Below, piece by piece: positions 23,131-34,945 of a stretch of 64,000 bases of DNA. The stretch is taken from positions 137,466,409-137,530,408 of the forward strand of contig NC_073691.1 of NCBI RefSeq assembly GCF_029784155.1, read 5' to 3'. The position numbers and the translations under genes were made by a program. Origin of the DNA: Uranotaenia lowii. Taxonomy: Eukaryota; Arthropoda; Insecta; Diptera; Culicidae. The notes under the pieces were generated by a model, which was not told where the DNA came from, did not search any database, and saw nothing but the letters and a program-made list of their open reading frames with translations. How positions within the stretch are numbered: the stretch's first letter is position 1; each line of letters starts with the position of its first letter.

Positions 23131-24237
23131 AAATTTATTTTTCGAAGTACATTAGAAGCGTTCTATTTGTTTAAGGAATTACAAAAATATGGTTTATTTA
23201 GATGAAACAAACGATGAGAAAAACAACTTTTTAGGACGAATAAATCAAAACTGAATTTGAAAAATTTGTCTAATTTACCAAATAATGTTAATTAAACTGG
23301 GCTCTCGGAACGGATCGGACTTGTCTCGTAAATTCCTAATTTGAACTAAAATTTGGAAACAATATTAAAATTCGAAAACAGATCCAAAATTAAAACATAA
23401 ACACAGGTTCACAATTCAGATAGAGAATAATTATTCAAAATTTAGATTCAGATTGGCTCGAAAGTTATGCAAACAAAATAAAAACATGGAGTTGATTATT
23501 TCGATGAAGAATTCAAGGCGCGAAAGATAGCATATTTATAACTTTGATTGTTAATGCAATTTCAAAATTTCAAATTTTTTACCCAAGTCAGTTTGAATAC
23601 GCAACTCAACTGAAAATTACAAAGTTTAAGAAGAATTTAATTTTATTTTGCAAGTGTTCTTTTATAAAAATTCTGGATTTTTATGTCTAAGAAATTATCC
23701 ACATTTATGGAATTGATTTTAAAATTATGCTGGTAAAGAAACATAAAATCTTCACACACAAAATCTGCGGCGAACGCCATTTTTCCTCGATGTATAAAAA
23801 ATGTATAAACTTTATAAATATTGCAGGTTTCTATAAAAGTCAAACTGCAAACTCCCTTTTTTGTTACTTATTGCTTCAGTATATTGAAATATACCATTTT
23901 AAAGATTCTAGGACGTATTTTAACAAATGACTATATAATATGAAAAAATTTAATGTAAAAGATCAGCCTGCACGCAACTACTTTTTGGACATTTCATAAC
24001 AAAAAAAGATTTAAAATGACACAAGGTCTTTTTACTCTTTTCTTCTCGACAACATCAATGATCATGGGAATTAAGCCAAAGAAGTCAAATTCATGAATAT
24101 TCACCACACTTATTTTTTTCATACAATGAGATGGCGACACCATCAGTATCCTCTAGCGGACTAATTCGAAAAAATTTTCTAACTTGTGAATAGCGTGTAT
24201 TACGGACTCGACTTGATCAGGGATGCCAGTTATAATA
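23131..24237. other. AT-rich stretch, nothing recognised
   Basis: Short overlapping open frames on both strands near 23640-23930 are not supported by any motif. Confidence 0.3.
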
Positions 24238-24393
24238 GCGCCAACACTAAATTTTAGTTCGGATGTCCGGACTTACGACTTCCGAAAGATTTCTGACAAA
24301 GAAAAGTGAAGTACTAGATCGTCGGAAGTCTGTGTTTTGTTGGCAGTTCACCAGCGACGTTTCTAAAAAATTTATTCAAATTCACAATATAAT
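24238..24393. repeat. Left arm of a long inverted-repeat pair (partner 31300-31451)
   Basis: About 155 bp beginning GCGCCAACACTAAATTTTAG and continuing through GTCCGGACTT, ACTTCCGAAAGA and GTTCACCAGCGACGTTTC. It is the inverted complement of 31300-31451. The inner parts TTATTCAAATTCACAATAT also match, so the pair looks like the TIRs of one 7.2 kb insertion, now full of other elements. No target duplication was found. Confidence 0.75.
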
Positions 24394-24954
24394 AAATAAA
24401 ATTGTTTATTTCTATTCCTGCACCATTAAAATTTTTGTGCATCAACAAACTAACAAAAAGGGGTTTAAGAAAATATCTCCATTCCATACTTGTAAATATT
24501 TCTGAACAAAATATGGAGCGGAGTAATTTCTTTCCATTACCTTCCTTATTTGATTATTTCAAAAGATAGATTTGGATCGGTATAAAGTGTTTCAAGTTCA
24601 ATCGGTCAAAATAGAAAAAAAAATTGTTTAACTGTTTATAAATGTCGTACTTCAATGTATTTTTAGTTATTTATGAAGTCATAATAAATTAGTCATTTAT
24701 TACAAATGCCTCACCTTAACGTTTTTGAGTCTAATAACATTCCCTTTTCATTCTTTCTTTTTTCAAAACTTTGAGGTTAATCGATAGTAATATTACAATC
24801 ACGTGTTTTAGGGTTTGGATAACGTTTTGAGAATTGTAAGAATTTGCGCTGTTAATATTTATATATTTGAAATGTACTCATTTTACTTCCGCCTTTTCGA
24901 TATGCTACGCCACACTTTTTGCGATTGTCAATTGAAAAATCAGGACAATTCAGA

Positions 24955-25076
24955 AAAAATGTCAGCAAAACAAGCGCATTTCAAAATAATGAAACACTGT
25001 AATAGAATACATCATTAAGCTTTTTTGTCATCTAACTAAGCCCCTGATCACATTTTACGAATTTTCAACCACTGTA
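24955..25076. mobile_element. Diverged terminal fragment of the Transib element family
   Basis: Phrases match the right terminus of the 56564-59414 element in the same order: AAAATAATGAAACACTGT, ACATCATTAAGCTTTTTTGTC, AGCCCCTGATCACATTTT, then TTTTCAACCACTGTA. The terminal heptamer is CACTGTA (complement TACAGTG), one change from CACTGTG. A matching left end was not found, so it is a solo end or relic. Confidence 0.65.
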
Positions 25077-26260
25077 CGTTAAGGCGTATAGCTAATTCCT
25101 GTATTAATTCGAAACGCAATTGAAAGTGATATCTGAACATCAAATTGTCATTATTACAGATGTGTCATGAATAGGCAATTTTCTGTGTTAGAAGTGTAAA
25201 TATTTCGAACCTGTTTTGCATAAAACATTTTTCCGAGACATATTTAAATTTCTTCAGTGTGGTATAAATTTTATTAAATGTTTGGACATTCATCGAAAAG
25301 GAAATTTCACCCACCAGTATCGATTTCATGTTGCAAGCATCAATGGAGCACCTGCAGCACCATTGTCAAAGTCAGGATCACATGGATACTAAGTACGCAT
25401 AGCAAAACGCGTCTCTAAGCGTCGTGTCGTGACTGTCAATCAATCAAAAGCGCCAAATATTTTGACCCACTCCATGGCTGAAATCGATGAAACCGATCGG
25501 CCTCCCCGGGTACAATAATTCGTCATAGTATTCTCATAAGCTTGATCGGGGGCCTCTTAGATTTGCGTGAGAGGAATCGCAAATTGGTGCGCTGTACTTA
25601 TAGGCGATAGGCAGACCTTAAAAGTACGAATGAGGTACGTAATGTATTTGCCTACCAGTCGGTAGAAGCTATTGCGGCACATTTGCAAGGCAATGGCTTG
25701 GAAAGACCTTGAAGCATTTTCTACTACCTATACCTACCTATTAGGGTACTTGTCAAACTTCATTGTACCATTACTGTCACTTTTGGGGTGCCTAATAATA
25801 GATGTGTTGATTAGATTGAGTCGATTTGGGGTCGATTTCGAGTTTCTTAAACTCTGAAGTCTGAAAAACTTCGAATTGATTAAAAACTCCACCACGTATT
25901 TTGCAAAATGTCAAAGTTAGTTTAGCTGAATTTAGATGTGTGAAAGTTTTTAAAGTCTATATGAAAAAAAAAGTTGGATCTAAAAAACAAACCTTTTTTT
26001 TTCATTTATCTCTGGAACCGAGCAATCTGATTATTGGGAACACGATCCTTCGAATCACAGGGAAACTGACATTTGAATATGAGTTTCGTTAATAGAAAAT
26101 TTCGAGACAATCTATTGATCCTGAAATTCGAATAAATAATTCTCTTTGTAGTGCTCAGGAAATCGACTTTTCTGCATCTTGTGCATCTACACAACCAAAT
26201 TTGATAGTTGGGTTTTGAGTGTTTTTTTTTATGTCTGCTGTTTTAAATTAAGGTTGAAAA
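25077..26260. other. Intergenic stretch, no gene recognised
   Basis: Contains a somewhat GC-richer patch at 25340-25720 without a recognisable reading frame. Otherwise AT-rich. Confidence 0.28.
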
Positions 26261-26261
26261 A

Positions 26262-26720
26262 ACATTTTTCAGCACGTATCCGGGCCGGACAAACCGGGAA
26301 ATTTTATATAAAAACCTGTCAAAATCCGGGCATTCGATTTTAAAAGTGACGACCATAAATCCCGGCAATACCCGGGAAAATTTTCTCAAAACCCATTAAT
26401 TACTCAACAAAAATCAAGAAAAATAATTCATCAAACTCATCGTTTGTTTTTGAATCTTACTTTAGGTTTCAAAAAACCTCTAAACTTGAATAAGAAAAAA
26501 ACCTTTCATGATCATTTTTAGAAAACTTGCTCAAACAAATCATTTTGGAGGCGTTCTTTTTTTTTTGTTTAATTTGCCAAATCAAGTGAATAAATCCAGG
26601 CAAAATCCGGCTATTTTTCAATGAAATCCGGGCAATCGGGCCGGGCCGGACTGTTCCCAAATTTGAGTTGAATATCCGGGCAAACCGGCAAACCCGGATG
26701 AAACCAGGCAATCCGACAAC
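26262..26720. mobile_element. MITE with CCGGGCAAA-type internal repeats (hAT-like layout)
   Basis: Both ends are packed with variants of AAATCCGGGCA and CCGGGCCGGAC: CGTATCCGGGCCGGACAAAC on the left, GGGCCGGGCCGGACTG and GGCAAACCCGGATG on the right, in inverted arrangement. The right end complement reads GGTTGTCGGATTGCCTGG. The design resembles the hAT MITEs at 9929 and 41072. No 8-bp duplication could be fixed, so boundaries are approximate. Confidence 0.55.
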
Positions 26721-28106
26721 CTTTTTCTGAATACATTATGTTTGTCGTTTGGAGAAACAATAACAAGGTGTTCAATAAATTCGAATTTACTTTTTCCAAA
26801 AATAATAGATTAGATAATTAATGGATAATAGATGGATAATTTTCGATTTTTAACTGAGTAAATAGTTGCTGTGGTAAATTCGTTGCACATGAAATACGTT
26901 TTAGAATAATTTTTGACCATCATCAGACAAACCATTCCTATTGAATTCTTGTTGAAGGGCCCATTTTTAGAAGTAATTTTTAATCAGCATTTTGAAAGTT
27001 CATGTATTGGTACAAGAAAAATTTTAAACCAAAATTAGATATACTTGAACCGATATACACTACTTAACGAGAAAACGGGAGACACGAATAGCGCTATCTG
27101 GCGACAGAAATGGAAGTATTACACTTTGAATTTTTTCGGAGCTGTGATCAGAGATGCCAGCAGCCGAATTCCGGTACGTAAAAAAAATCACCAAAAATCT
27201 CTTCTAGAAAAGAAACTCTAAAATTGTCGTTCTCTTAATAAAAATGTATTTTCTTCTTGGCTGATTTCGAAAAAGTAAAGAGAAAGAAAAAAAAACAAAT
27301 GTAAGAGAAGAAAAAATTATAGTTCACCTATCCTCCGCCAGACGTCTGTGACGTTTGTTGTCGGTGAGACTTTTCAAAACGACTTATTGTTGGCACCGTC
27401 TTTCTCCCATGTTAGTTTGTTTCCCGATATTGAGCATCGTAACTAGATTAAAATTACATTTGTAATACTGAAAACTATTTATAACAGCAATTTTCAATAT
27501 TGCTAGATGAAATACATCGAATCTTGCTCACAATCGTGCATGCAATTAAATATGAAAAAACATATCGTTGAGTGTTGAAGGCATAATTGGACATTTTAGA
27601 AAATGAAGCTAGAAAGTTACGTGTTTGTAAACAATCGGATGTGTTGAGTTGTAAGTTGTCTTGTCCGACTGTCACTTGATGGGAACATGAAATATGTTAA
27701 AGTTGTACATCGAAAGTGTCATACTTGTTGATTTAGATTACTTAGGTTTAATCGATTACCTAAGCCAAGATATCGCAATGTTGTAAGAACTTGTAAATGT
27801 ACCGGAATTGTTGTGGTTCTTTCATCCTTCAATGGGATAGCGTTCAATGGTTGATCCAAAAAGTTAATAAACTTCTCAGCAAAACATTTTGGCATTCGAA
27901 AGAGTTTTTCGATATTTCCATCCGAAATATCAAATCTCTCAAATAACGACGATGCCGAAGTTGTTCGATTTTTTCTTGGCGTTTATACCACTTTTTTTTT
28001 GCATATAGTAATATGATACAATCATTTGCTCCATTATTATAGGTATTAACGTTTAATTTAACAAAAATCCTCACTGAAAATGTCTTTTAAAATTTCCGAA
28101 GCAAAA

Positions 28107-28510
28107 ATGCCGAAGAAATTAAAAATCTCGTTTTCTATTACAAACGTCAAAAAAATGTCTTCTTTGAATTGACCGGAATGTCAATCTAAGACAATTTCGC
28201 AACTAAAAAAATCCGAAGAGATTGAAAATCATGTTTTCTTTTTTAAACGTCAAAAAATGTGGGAGGCTTGTGATATAGCTCAGTTGGCAAGTCTGTTGTC
28301 TCCTGAGCCGATGTCCGCGAGTTCGAGCCCAAGAGTAAACATCGAACACAGTTGTACCGGATAAGTTTTTCAATAACGATCCGCCAACTGCAACGTTGAT
28401 AAAGTCGCGAATGCCATAAAGATGGTAAAACGACTATAATCGAAACAAAATAAAAAGTCAAAAAATGTCTTCTTTAAATTCACCGGAATGCTAGAATAAG
28501 AAAATTTTAA
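28107..28510. repeat. Tandem duplication of a roughly 110-bp unit, second unit split by a SINE
   Basis: Both units share ATTGAAAATC..GTTTTCT, AAACGTCAAAAAAATGTCTT and CACCGGAATG. The second unit is interrupted by the SINE at 28261-28456. Confidence 0.6.
28261..28456 (+). mobile_element. tRNA-derived SINE
   Basis: About 196 bp with an RNA polymerase III split promoter: A box TAGCTCAGTTGG at 28276-28287 and B box GCGAGTTCGAGCCC at 28317-28330. It has an A-rich tail and a perfect 12-bp target duplication GTCAAAAAATGT at 28249-28260 and 28457-28468. The tRNA-like head is followed by an unrelated body of about 120 bp. The target duplication is intact, so the insertion is fairly recent. The SINE family name was not determined. 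Confidence 0.92.
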
Positions 28511-29274
28511 AAATGTCGTCAATAATTCCTTTTCTTTCACGACATTTTTTGCCCGGAATTCGGCTGCAGTTCAACAAAAAAAATTTTTTTTAATTTTTTA
28601 TTATATCACAATAACGGCTTCAGAAAAGTTGAAGACAACTCAATTTAAAAAAAAAATGTTGAAGACGTCGAAGATCATTTTTCTAAACATTATGTTCCAA
28701 TGACAATTTAAAAAAAATTACCTCAAATAACGAAAAATTCGATTCACTTTATCTTTCAGGAAAGTGATTTCAGAAGTTAAAGTTCAGAAATTATATGTTC
28801 AAATCATAGGAGATGTACAAATGCCCTTTCAAGTGCACATGTTTTCGTTTTCATATATAAGCAACCTTCAGATATACTGCAGTTTGAAAATATGCTACTT
28901 TAATATGAAATCACTCCGAAAGTACACCCAAACTTTAAGACATTTTACACTTTCAATAGAGTTTTGAAGTTAAACAGTTGTCACAACCAGTGCTTGAAAC
29001 AGTCACTTTCATTGACAGAAAACGGGTTGAATGTGAGAGAAAAAGCTCTCCCTTTCATCTTCTCCGGCAGTCGGTGAAATAATCTCCGTTTGGAGAGAGC
29101 GAGCTTCTTGTTGACTGTGAATGTCTTCTCTTTTGTTTCACCATTCGTTTCACACTCATTCGTTCCACAAAGTCGTGACAGGATCAAACGTTCAAAAATC
29201 ATTCAATTGGATCCTCTTTGAATGAGTGAGCCAATCATATTCGCCTGTGCTACTTTGCATGTAGGCCGAAAAAA

Positions 29275-30850
29275 GTGATCAAAATTAATAGCGGCTAAAC
29301 GGTAAACGATAGACACTTGATGTCTTCGAGACAATTTATCTACGCAACAGAAACTTTCGTGTTCTATTGAAAAACATCTTAAAAATTCATCTAGAAGGGA
29401 AAAATGCCTATTTTCAATCAACTTATAAGAGTTTGGCTGAGTTCGTACATTTTTATTAATGGATTCATTTTTCAAAATTATTAGCTTTCAGACTATGTAA
29501 GCACACGAAACAATGATTTTCACTAGATGAATTGCAAACTGATGCGTTTTCACCTAGAAAAAGTCAATAAATGAATGATAAATCACAACAACAGCAATAG
29601 CTCAATAGTGATTGAATGTATACAAATAAACTAATGCAATCTAATGTTTCGTTTTAACATCATTGCAAAGCTGATAACTTGAATAATTGAATCAAATAAT
29701 AAAAAAATACTCTTGAAGTAATAATTGAGGGCATTGAATTGGTATAAATTCTTCTTGTCTCTATAATGTTCAACAAAGTTGGGTGTTTTAGCAATTTGAA
29801 CATTGATGTGTAATGATAAATTCACTGATTTTCTAAAACTTATTCAAAAAAAAATTATTTAACCCTCTAGTGCCAAACCCGCCTTAAGACGGGGTCTACT
29901 AAAATCGCCATAAAATCATTTTTTTTACTACAATAATTTTTATTACTTTTTTCGCAGAATCTTTCTAAATATGGTAAGCTAAATAACCATACTAATGCAA
30001 ATGGTTTGACAAGCAGTTGTCAAAAGTAACAGCTAAGAAAAGTTTAAAAATATGAGAAAACTAAAAATTGAGCTATTTTTCGAAAAATGATCAATTTAGT
30101 AGCCTCAGAAATCCTTGGTCAATGAGGATTGATTTTTTTAGAAGACAAATTCCTAAGTTAGGTAGGAGAGATGAAACAGTTAGGTAGGAGATATGAACCC
30201 CACTTAAAGGTGGGGTTGGAAAAGTATGACAACAATTCGAAAAATATGTACAATATTTACTTTTGGTATAAGTTGAAATATCTCAGTTATTTGTGGAAAA
30301 ATTTCAACAAAAATTACTTTAAAATATAACTATTGGTCAGGATTTATATATTTCAAAATTAAGGAGAAATTGGTTGAATTTATAGAAACTACAATCGAAA
30401 AAGTACTGAAAGTGAATTTCTTTAGCTCCTATGCAATTCTCAAAATTTCTGTCTCATTTTAAAAGTTTTTCGTAGAATAAACCTTGTTTGTAATCATAAA
30501 ACTAGGCTTTTGTGAATTTTTCAGCGAAAAAAAAATAGGGTTCTAGAGGATTAACAAAAACTGAAAAATTCTCATTTAATTCTTTAAATTGCTTATAACT
30601 TTTTCTGTTTTTTTCATTCGATTTCTGTGATGTCCTCGACAAATTTTTTTAATTGCACGATCTACAGATCTATTAAATGAATCAGGTGTATACACGAAGT
30701 ATTTTTTTAAATATTTTTTATCTCCCTTCTATGTGAATCAATGATTTATTTTTAAATAGAATGTGAAAGATCTTGTTGCGTTAATAAATTCTCTCAAAGA
30801 CATCAAGAGTCTATCGTTTACCGTTTAGCCGCTATTAATTTGATAGCATT
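29275..30850. mobile_element. Inverted-repeat element inside the hAT MITE
   Basis: Arms of about 140 bp: ATCAAAATTAATAGCGGCTA at the left pairs with the complement ending TTAATTTGAT at 30850, and similarity continues inward through CGCAACA and ATAGAAGGGA. The interior carries the piggyBac-like MITE at 29863-30550. No target duplication was resolved. Confidence 0.68.
29863..30550. mobile_element. piggyBac-like MITE (TTAA target)
   Basis: TTAA lies on both sides (29859-29862 and 30551-30554). The inverted ends begin CCCTCTAGTGCC on the left and TCCTCTAGAACCC on the right, fitting the CCYT start of piggyBac ends. Internal palindromes occur at 29878-29896 and at 30193-30214 (ACCCCACTTAAAGGTGGGGT). 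No coding. Confidence 0.75.
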
Positions 30851-31299
30851 GCGCCGGGAACAACGCGTAAGTTTAACTATTCTCAAACGGATTCCATTCA
30901 TTCAAAATCGAAATGACTGAATTTGCATTGAAGCTCACAGTCATGTCCTCGAAGTGACTGTGACCGTAGGCCAAAACGAATGGGAAGATGAGCGAAAGAA
31001 AATTGTAAATGCTGTCAGTCAGAGAGAGCTTTTTGAGTGAGAGAAGGCAATGAAGGAAACGAAAACGGAAGACTCTGAATGGAGAGAAATTTCACATTCA
31101 CGCAAGGCTGTCGACAGTTTTAAGCTCTGGTCACAACTCTCTAGTAGGCCATAGTACATGGAGAATATCAGGTAGGCCATTCGATTTAAGATTGCTTTTC
31201 CAGGCTCGTTGGGAACTTTTTTTGCCTTGGATTTTCGAATCTGAACCATAAATAATGAGCATTCAAAAGGAATTTTCATCGTCGATGCGCATCTCAACA

Positions 31300-31451
31300 T
31301 GTTGTGAATTTTAATAATTTTTTTTTGAAACGTCGCTGGTGAACTGACAACAAAACACAGACTTCTGACAATCTAGTACTTAACTTTTCTTTGTCGGAAG
31401 TCTTTCGGAAGTCGGAAGTCCGGACTTCCGAAGTAAAATTTAGTGCTGGCG
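31300..31451. repeat. Right arm of the long inverted-repeat pair (partner 24238-24393)
   Basis: Inverted complement of the left arm, ending TTTAGTGCTGGCGC. It has one extra GGAAGT repeat relative to the left arm. Confidence 0.75.
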
Positions 31452-32563
31452 CGTTGAAAATGAAAAATTGTAGATCAAATCGTCAATCAATTTCGACACT
31501 AACTCTTCGAAAAGCCCATGCACAGGTAGAACACTGACCATACTGACTGGATACTCGATTTCGTTTTCTGGATAATTTTTCCAACAGTACGCAATGTCGA
31601 TTCCAGAAAGCGCATCGATCGATTTGAAGAAATGGTATCCCAGTTAGGAAATGCCACCCAACTTAAAAATAAAACACGCATTTTTTGTCAAATTTTTCAG
31701 GTTCGCCACCTGCCGTCGGTATTGCGAACCTGCAAAATCTGACTACAAAAAATTAGACAGAAAATGGTTTTGAACATTGGTGCTTAATTTGGGACCTTTA
31801 ACTTATGACGAATGTTTATTGAAAAGGTGTTATCCATAAATTTATCTTATGACTAACGTTTTTCAAAAAATATTAAAAAAAAAAAGATTTGTGCATTGCG
31901 TTACTTTGCAATGATAAAATTGATAAAATCCCAAACACAAGACTACAATAAAATTAAAACTCAAAACAGAAAGATTTTATTATCTTCCCTTCTTGGATTC
32001 CACATATCGTTTCTTTCTTTTCGAAACATTATCAGCATAATTAATCATCGTCATGCAGCGAGTTGTTCCATTCTTGTGTCTTACATGTTTATTATATTAT
32101 GTTAAAGAATGCAAAAATGCTAAACATTCTATCTTCCTAATACCAATATAAGTTAGACAAACGCCATAAATATGTTTTAACATTCTTTAACGTTTATCAA
32201 ATATAACAACAATGACAAAAATGGCTTTAATTTCTCAAAAATTACAAAAATAATAAAAATTTCATTGAATTTATAAAACAAATACAAAACAAGAACAAAA
32301 ATTGCAGAAAGTGACTTAAACATGACGTTAAATTAATTCAACAATGTTCAGTGTTTTTGATTACTTTTTATGATGTTTAAGACAAATTTAGCACTTTTTG
32401 TTTTCTTTAAATTGTTGTAGTAGTCCGTTCGTGTATCAAAAAATGAAACAAATGATAAGAAAAAAAATGTTTCTTGAACATTCAAAGAAAAACTTTGAGA
32501 AACAGTAGTAACTTAAACGTATTATTCTTCAATATGTTGCTTATTAAGTGCCAGTCAAACTAA
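31452..32563. other. AT-rich stretch, nothing recognised
   Basis: Short A-rich degenerate repeats at 32200-32300 only; no gene or element boundary supported. Confidence 0.3.
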
Positions 32564-33629
32564 GGGGGCTGTTCACTAATTACGTTAGCACATAGGTGGG
32601 ATGGGAGGGTTTCACATTTGCTTACGATCTCTTACTAGGGGGGTAGGGGGGTTTCCAAAAATCTTACGTAAGAAATGTTACATTAAATATTCATCACAGC
32701 AACAGCCACAGCCAAACGAAACTCAGGTTTTTTTACTCACTACCTATTTGTTGGTTAATTTTGATGGTATATTATTTATCTGTTAATGTCTTTGAATTAA
32801 TAGAAAAAATTGCAGGTTCTATAAAATTTATAGAGAACCAATTCAAACCAACATGCCATCAAAACAGTAAATCACATTATAAAAAAAATCCTCGCTTTTC
32901 GCTTTCCATCATAAGAAACGTTTTAATTGAGAATTTTATTGAAACAAAAAGCAAAATGACGCATTGTGACACCACGATTTGAATCCATCATATTTCGAAA
33001 ATGACTTCATCCAGAAAAGATCTTTAAAAATCAATATAAGGCGCTTTAAATAATGAATTTCTAGACAGTTTTTTCAGTGATGGACACTACCAACTCTAAA
33101 TTTTACAAACGATTTACCAAAAAAATCCTAAAACTTTATCGCTTACCGCTGAATGAGTCTGAGCTTTTAAGTTAATTGACAACATGATTGTCGTTAATCA
33201 TTTTTGCCGCAATTCTAGTTGTATCGAATGATAAAAACAACAATTTTTTATGGTAGCTTGTGCTAACCTGATCTCTCTTTTTTAAATCGGAATTAAGATT
33301 TTATATTTTTTATTCGATTGTGAAAATTTATTGAAAATAATTGTTACCCCAAACATGATACGTCTTGAATAATGTTTTCTTTAATCGTTTTAAAATACAG
33401 TTTTGGCTTATTTTACTTAAAAAGTGCTTTGCTTTGAAGCATGTATGTCACATTTTTAATATTTTCAAGCTATTTTTGAAAAAAAAACGTGTCAATTTCT
33501 CAAAGAATAAAAAACGTAAGATCTTACAAGGGGGGATGGGGGTTTTGAAATATCTTACTTTGTCTTACCAGGGGGGGGGGAGGGTTGAAAATTTCCAAAA
33601 TCGTGTTTACGTTATTAGTGAACGGCCCC
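32564..33629. mobile_element. TIR element GGGGCTGTTCACTAATTACGT
   Basis: Inverted ends: GGGGGCTGTTCACTAATTAC on the left; the right end ACGTTATTAGTGAACGGCCCC pairs with it. Subterminal G-runs next to CTTAC repeats appear on both sides (GGGGGGTAGGGGGG at 32639-32652, a run of ten G at about 33571). The target site was not resolved. No coding. Confidence 0.7.
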
Positions 33630-33739
33630 AAGGAACACATTAGGGAAAGATACTGAAAATTTATGATTGTACTTTATTGTACAAGTCGGAATAAAAAAAT
33701 CACTTTTAAAAGTGTACATAAAATTTGATGGCTCTAAAG

Positions 33740-33983
33740 CAGCGGTCCGGGAACCGGGGTAAATTACCCCAAATGTGGTAAAAGTGAAATTCTTGGGGGT
33801 AATAGTCAATATTTTGTGAGTGAAAAGTGTATATTTTCATTTTGTAATTTTATGAATTTGTTTGTGCATAATATGAAGATGTTCAAAAATTTCGATTTCG
33901 TTTGTTTGCTCTTCGTCATGGGTTAATATCAACTTAAATAAAAATGTTTTGGGGTAATGATTCAAAAAGTTCCCCGACCCCTG
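33740..33983. mobile_element. Short hAT MITE (244 bp)
   Basis: Ends CAGCGGTCCGGGAAC and GTTCCCCGACCCCTG are inverted and resemble many hAT termini. The flanking 8-mers CTCTAAAG and CTCTTAAG differ at one base, so the duplication has aged slightly. Confidence 0.78.
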
Positions 33984-34041
33984 CTCTTAAGAATGGTTCA
34001 GAATGACTTGAATTTCGAGACGTGAATTCAGTTCACATATA

Positions 34042-34623
34042 CAGACCCCGTTCGTTTTTGGCAACATTCGATTTTGGCAACAACCGATTTTGGCACATGT
34101 GCCAAAATCGAACGGTTTTTAGAATCATTTTTTAGTTTTCGGTATAACAGGACCAATTTAATTCAGACAAACATCATAAATACGTTTTTATGCTCTGAAT
34201 GGGTGATAAAATGCAACAATAAAAACCAAAGATTTTTAAAAATTTTATAAAGTACTCAAAAATGGCAAAAAGATGAAAAATTCAAAAAGTTAAAAAACAA
34301 ATTCAAATAATAGACTGAATATGACAAAATACAACTGAAAAAAGATGAAGAATGACAAAAACAGCAAATATGACAGAAGAAAACAACTATTATAAAAAAA
34401 ACAAGAAAAGTGCAAAATTCATAAAAAAACATGATGAAAAAATTAAAAAATTACTACAAATGGTCGAAAATTTACTGAACTCAACGTTTTTGATAAAAAT
34501 CATAGTTATTTTATAAAAATAACTAAAAAACAAGATGAGAAAAAAAAACCGTTCGATTTTGGCAACATTCGATTTTGGCAACACAAAATGTACGGGCATG
34601 TTGCCAAAATCGAACGGGGTCTG
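34042..34623. mobile_element. TA-flanked MITE, copy 2 of the 8380 family, opposite orientation
   Basis: Flanked by TA at 34040-34041 and 34624-34625. Left end CAGACCCCGTTCGTTTTTGG, right end CGAACGGGGTCTG. The middle is an A-rich minisatellite (TGACAAAAA-like units), the complement of that in the copy at 8380-8951. Confidence 0.85.
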
Positions 34624-34769
34624 TATCCTGTTCTGTTTAAGCTTAGTGCATTCACGTCGCAACTTTAAAGAGACATAGCTTTGTTCGTTGTTGATTTCTC
34701 TACAACTTATTCGAAGATTCCGATATCCTGTTTCTACAAAGAAAACAGGAAATCAAAGGGGTATGTACT

Positions 34770-34945
34770 TAAATCAAAAATGGTTATTTCTAACGAGAAG
34801 TAACAGAAGTAATCGATCATATCACAAAGGACTTAAATTTTTTAACTACCGAATTATGTAACTCACATATTATAGCTGCTTTCTGCAGTTAAATAAGCGT
34901 CCTTCTTAAGGTGCCCATTATGCCCTTACCTCCCCTATATGCATT
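34770..34945. mobile_element. Fragment of the GGGGCATAATGCCC MITE family
   Basis: Ends TGCCCATTATGCCCTTACCT and CCCC, matching the right end of 2412-3340. The inner part matches 6600-6670. Confidence 0.5.

Larger units (their letters stand above)
27161..28566. mobile_element. TIR element CAGCCGAATTCCGG, host of a SINE
   Basis: Perfect 14-bp inverted ends: CAGCCGAATTCCGG at 27161 and its complement ending at 28566. Near the right end a roughly 110-bp unit is tandemly duplicated (28107-28510), and a SINE sits inside the second unit. No transposase was recognised and no target duplication was resolved. Confidence 0.6.
28988..31129. mobile_element. hAT MITE enlarged by later insertions
   Basis: Exact 8-bp target duplication GTCACAAC at 28980-28987 and 31130-31137. 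The left end starts CAGTGCTTGAAACAGTCAC; the complement of the right end starts CAGAGCTTAAAACTGTC. Removing the inner inverted-repeat element (29275-30850) leaves about 566 bp, the usual size of the hAT MITEs here. CAGTCA / TGACTG motifs recur near both ends. Confidence 0.85.

Noticed and set aside
28261..28335. Functional tRNA gene
   Set aside because: The tRNA-like head continues into a SINE body with tail and target duplication.
31019..31300. 93-codon minus-strand ORF
   Set aside because: It overlaps the end of a hAT MITE and the outer inverted repeat; no motif.
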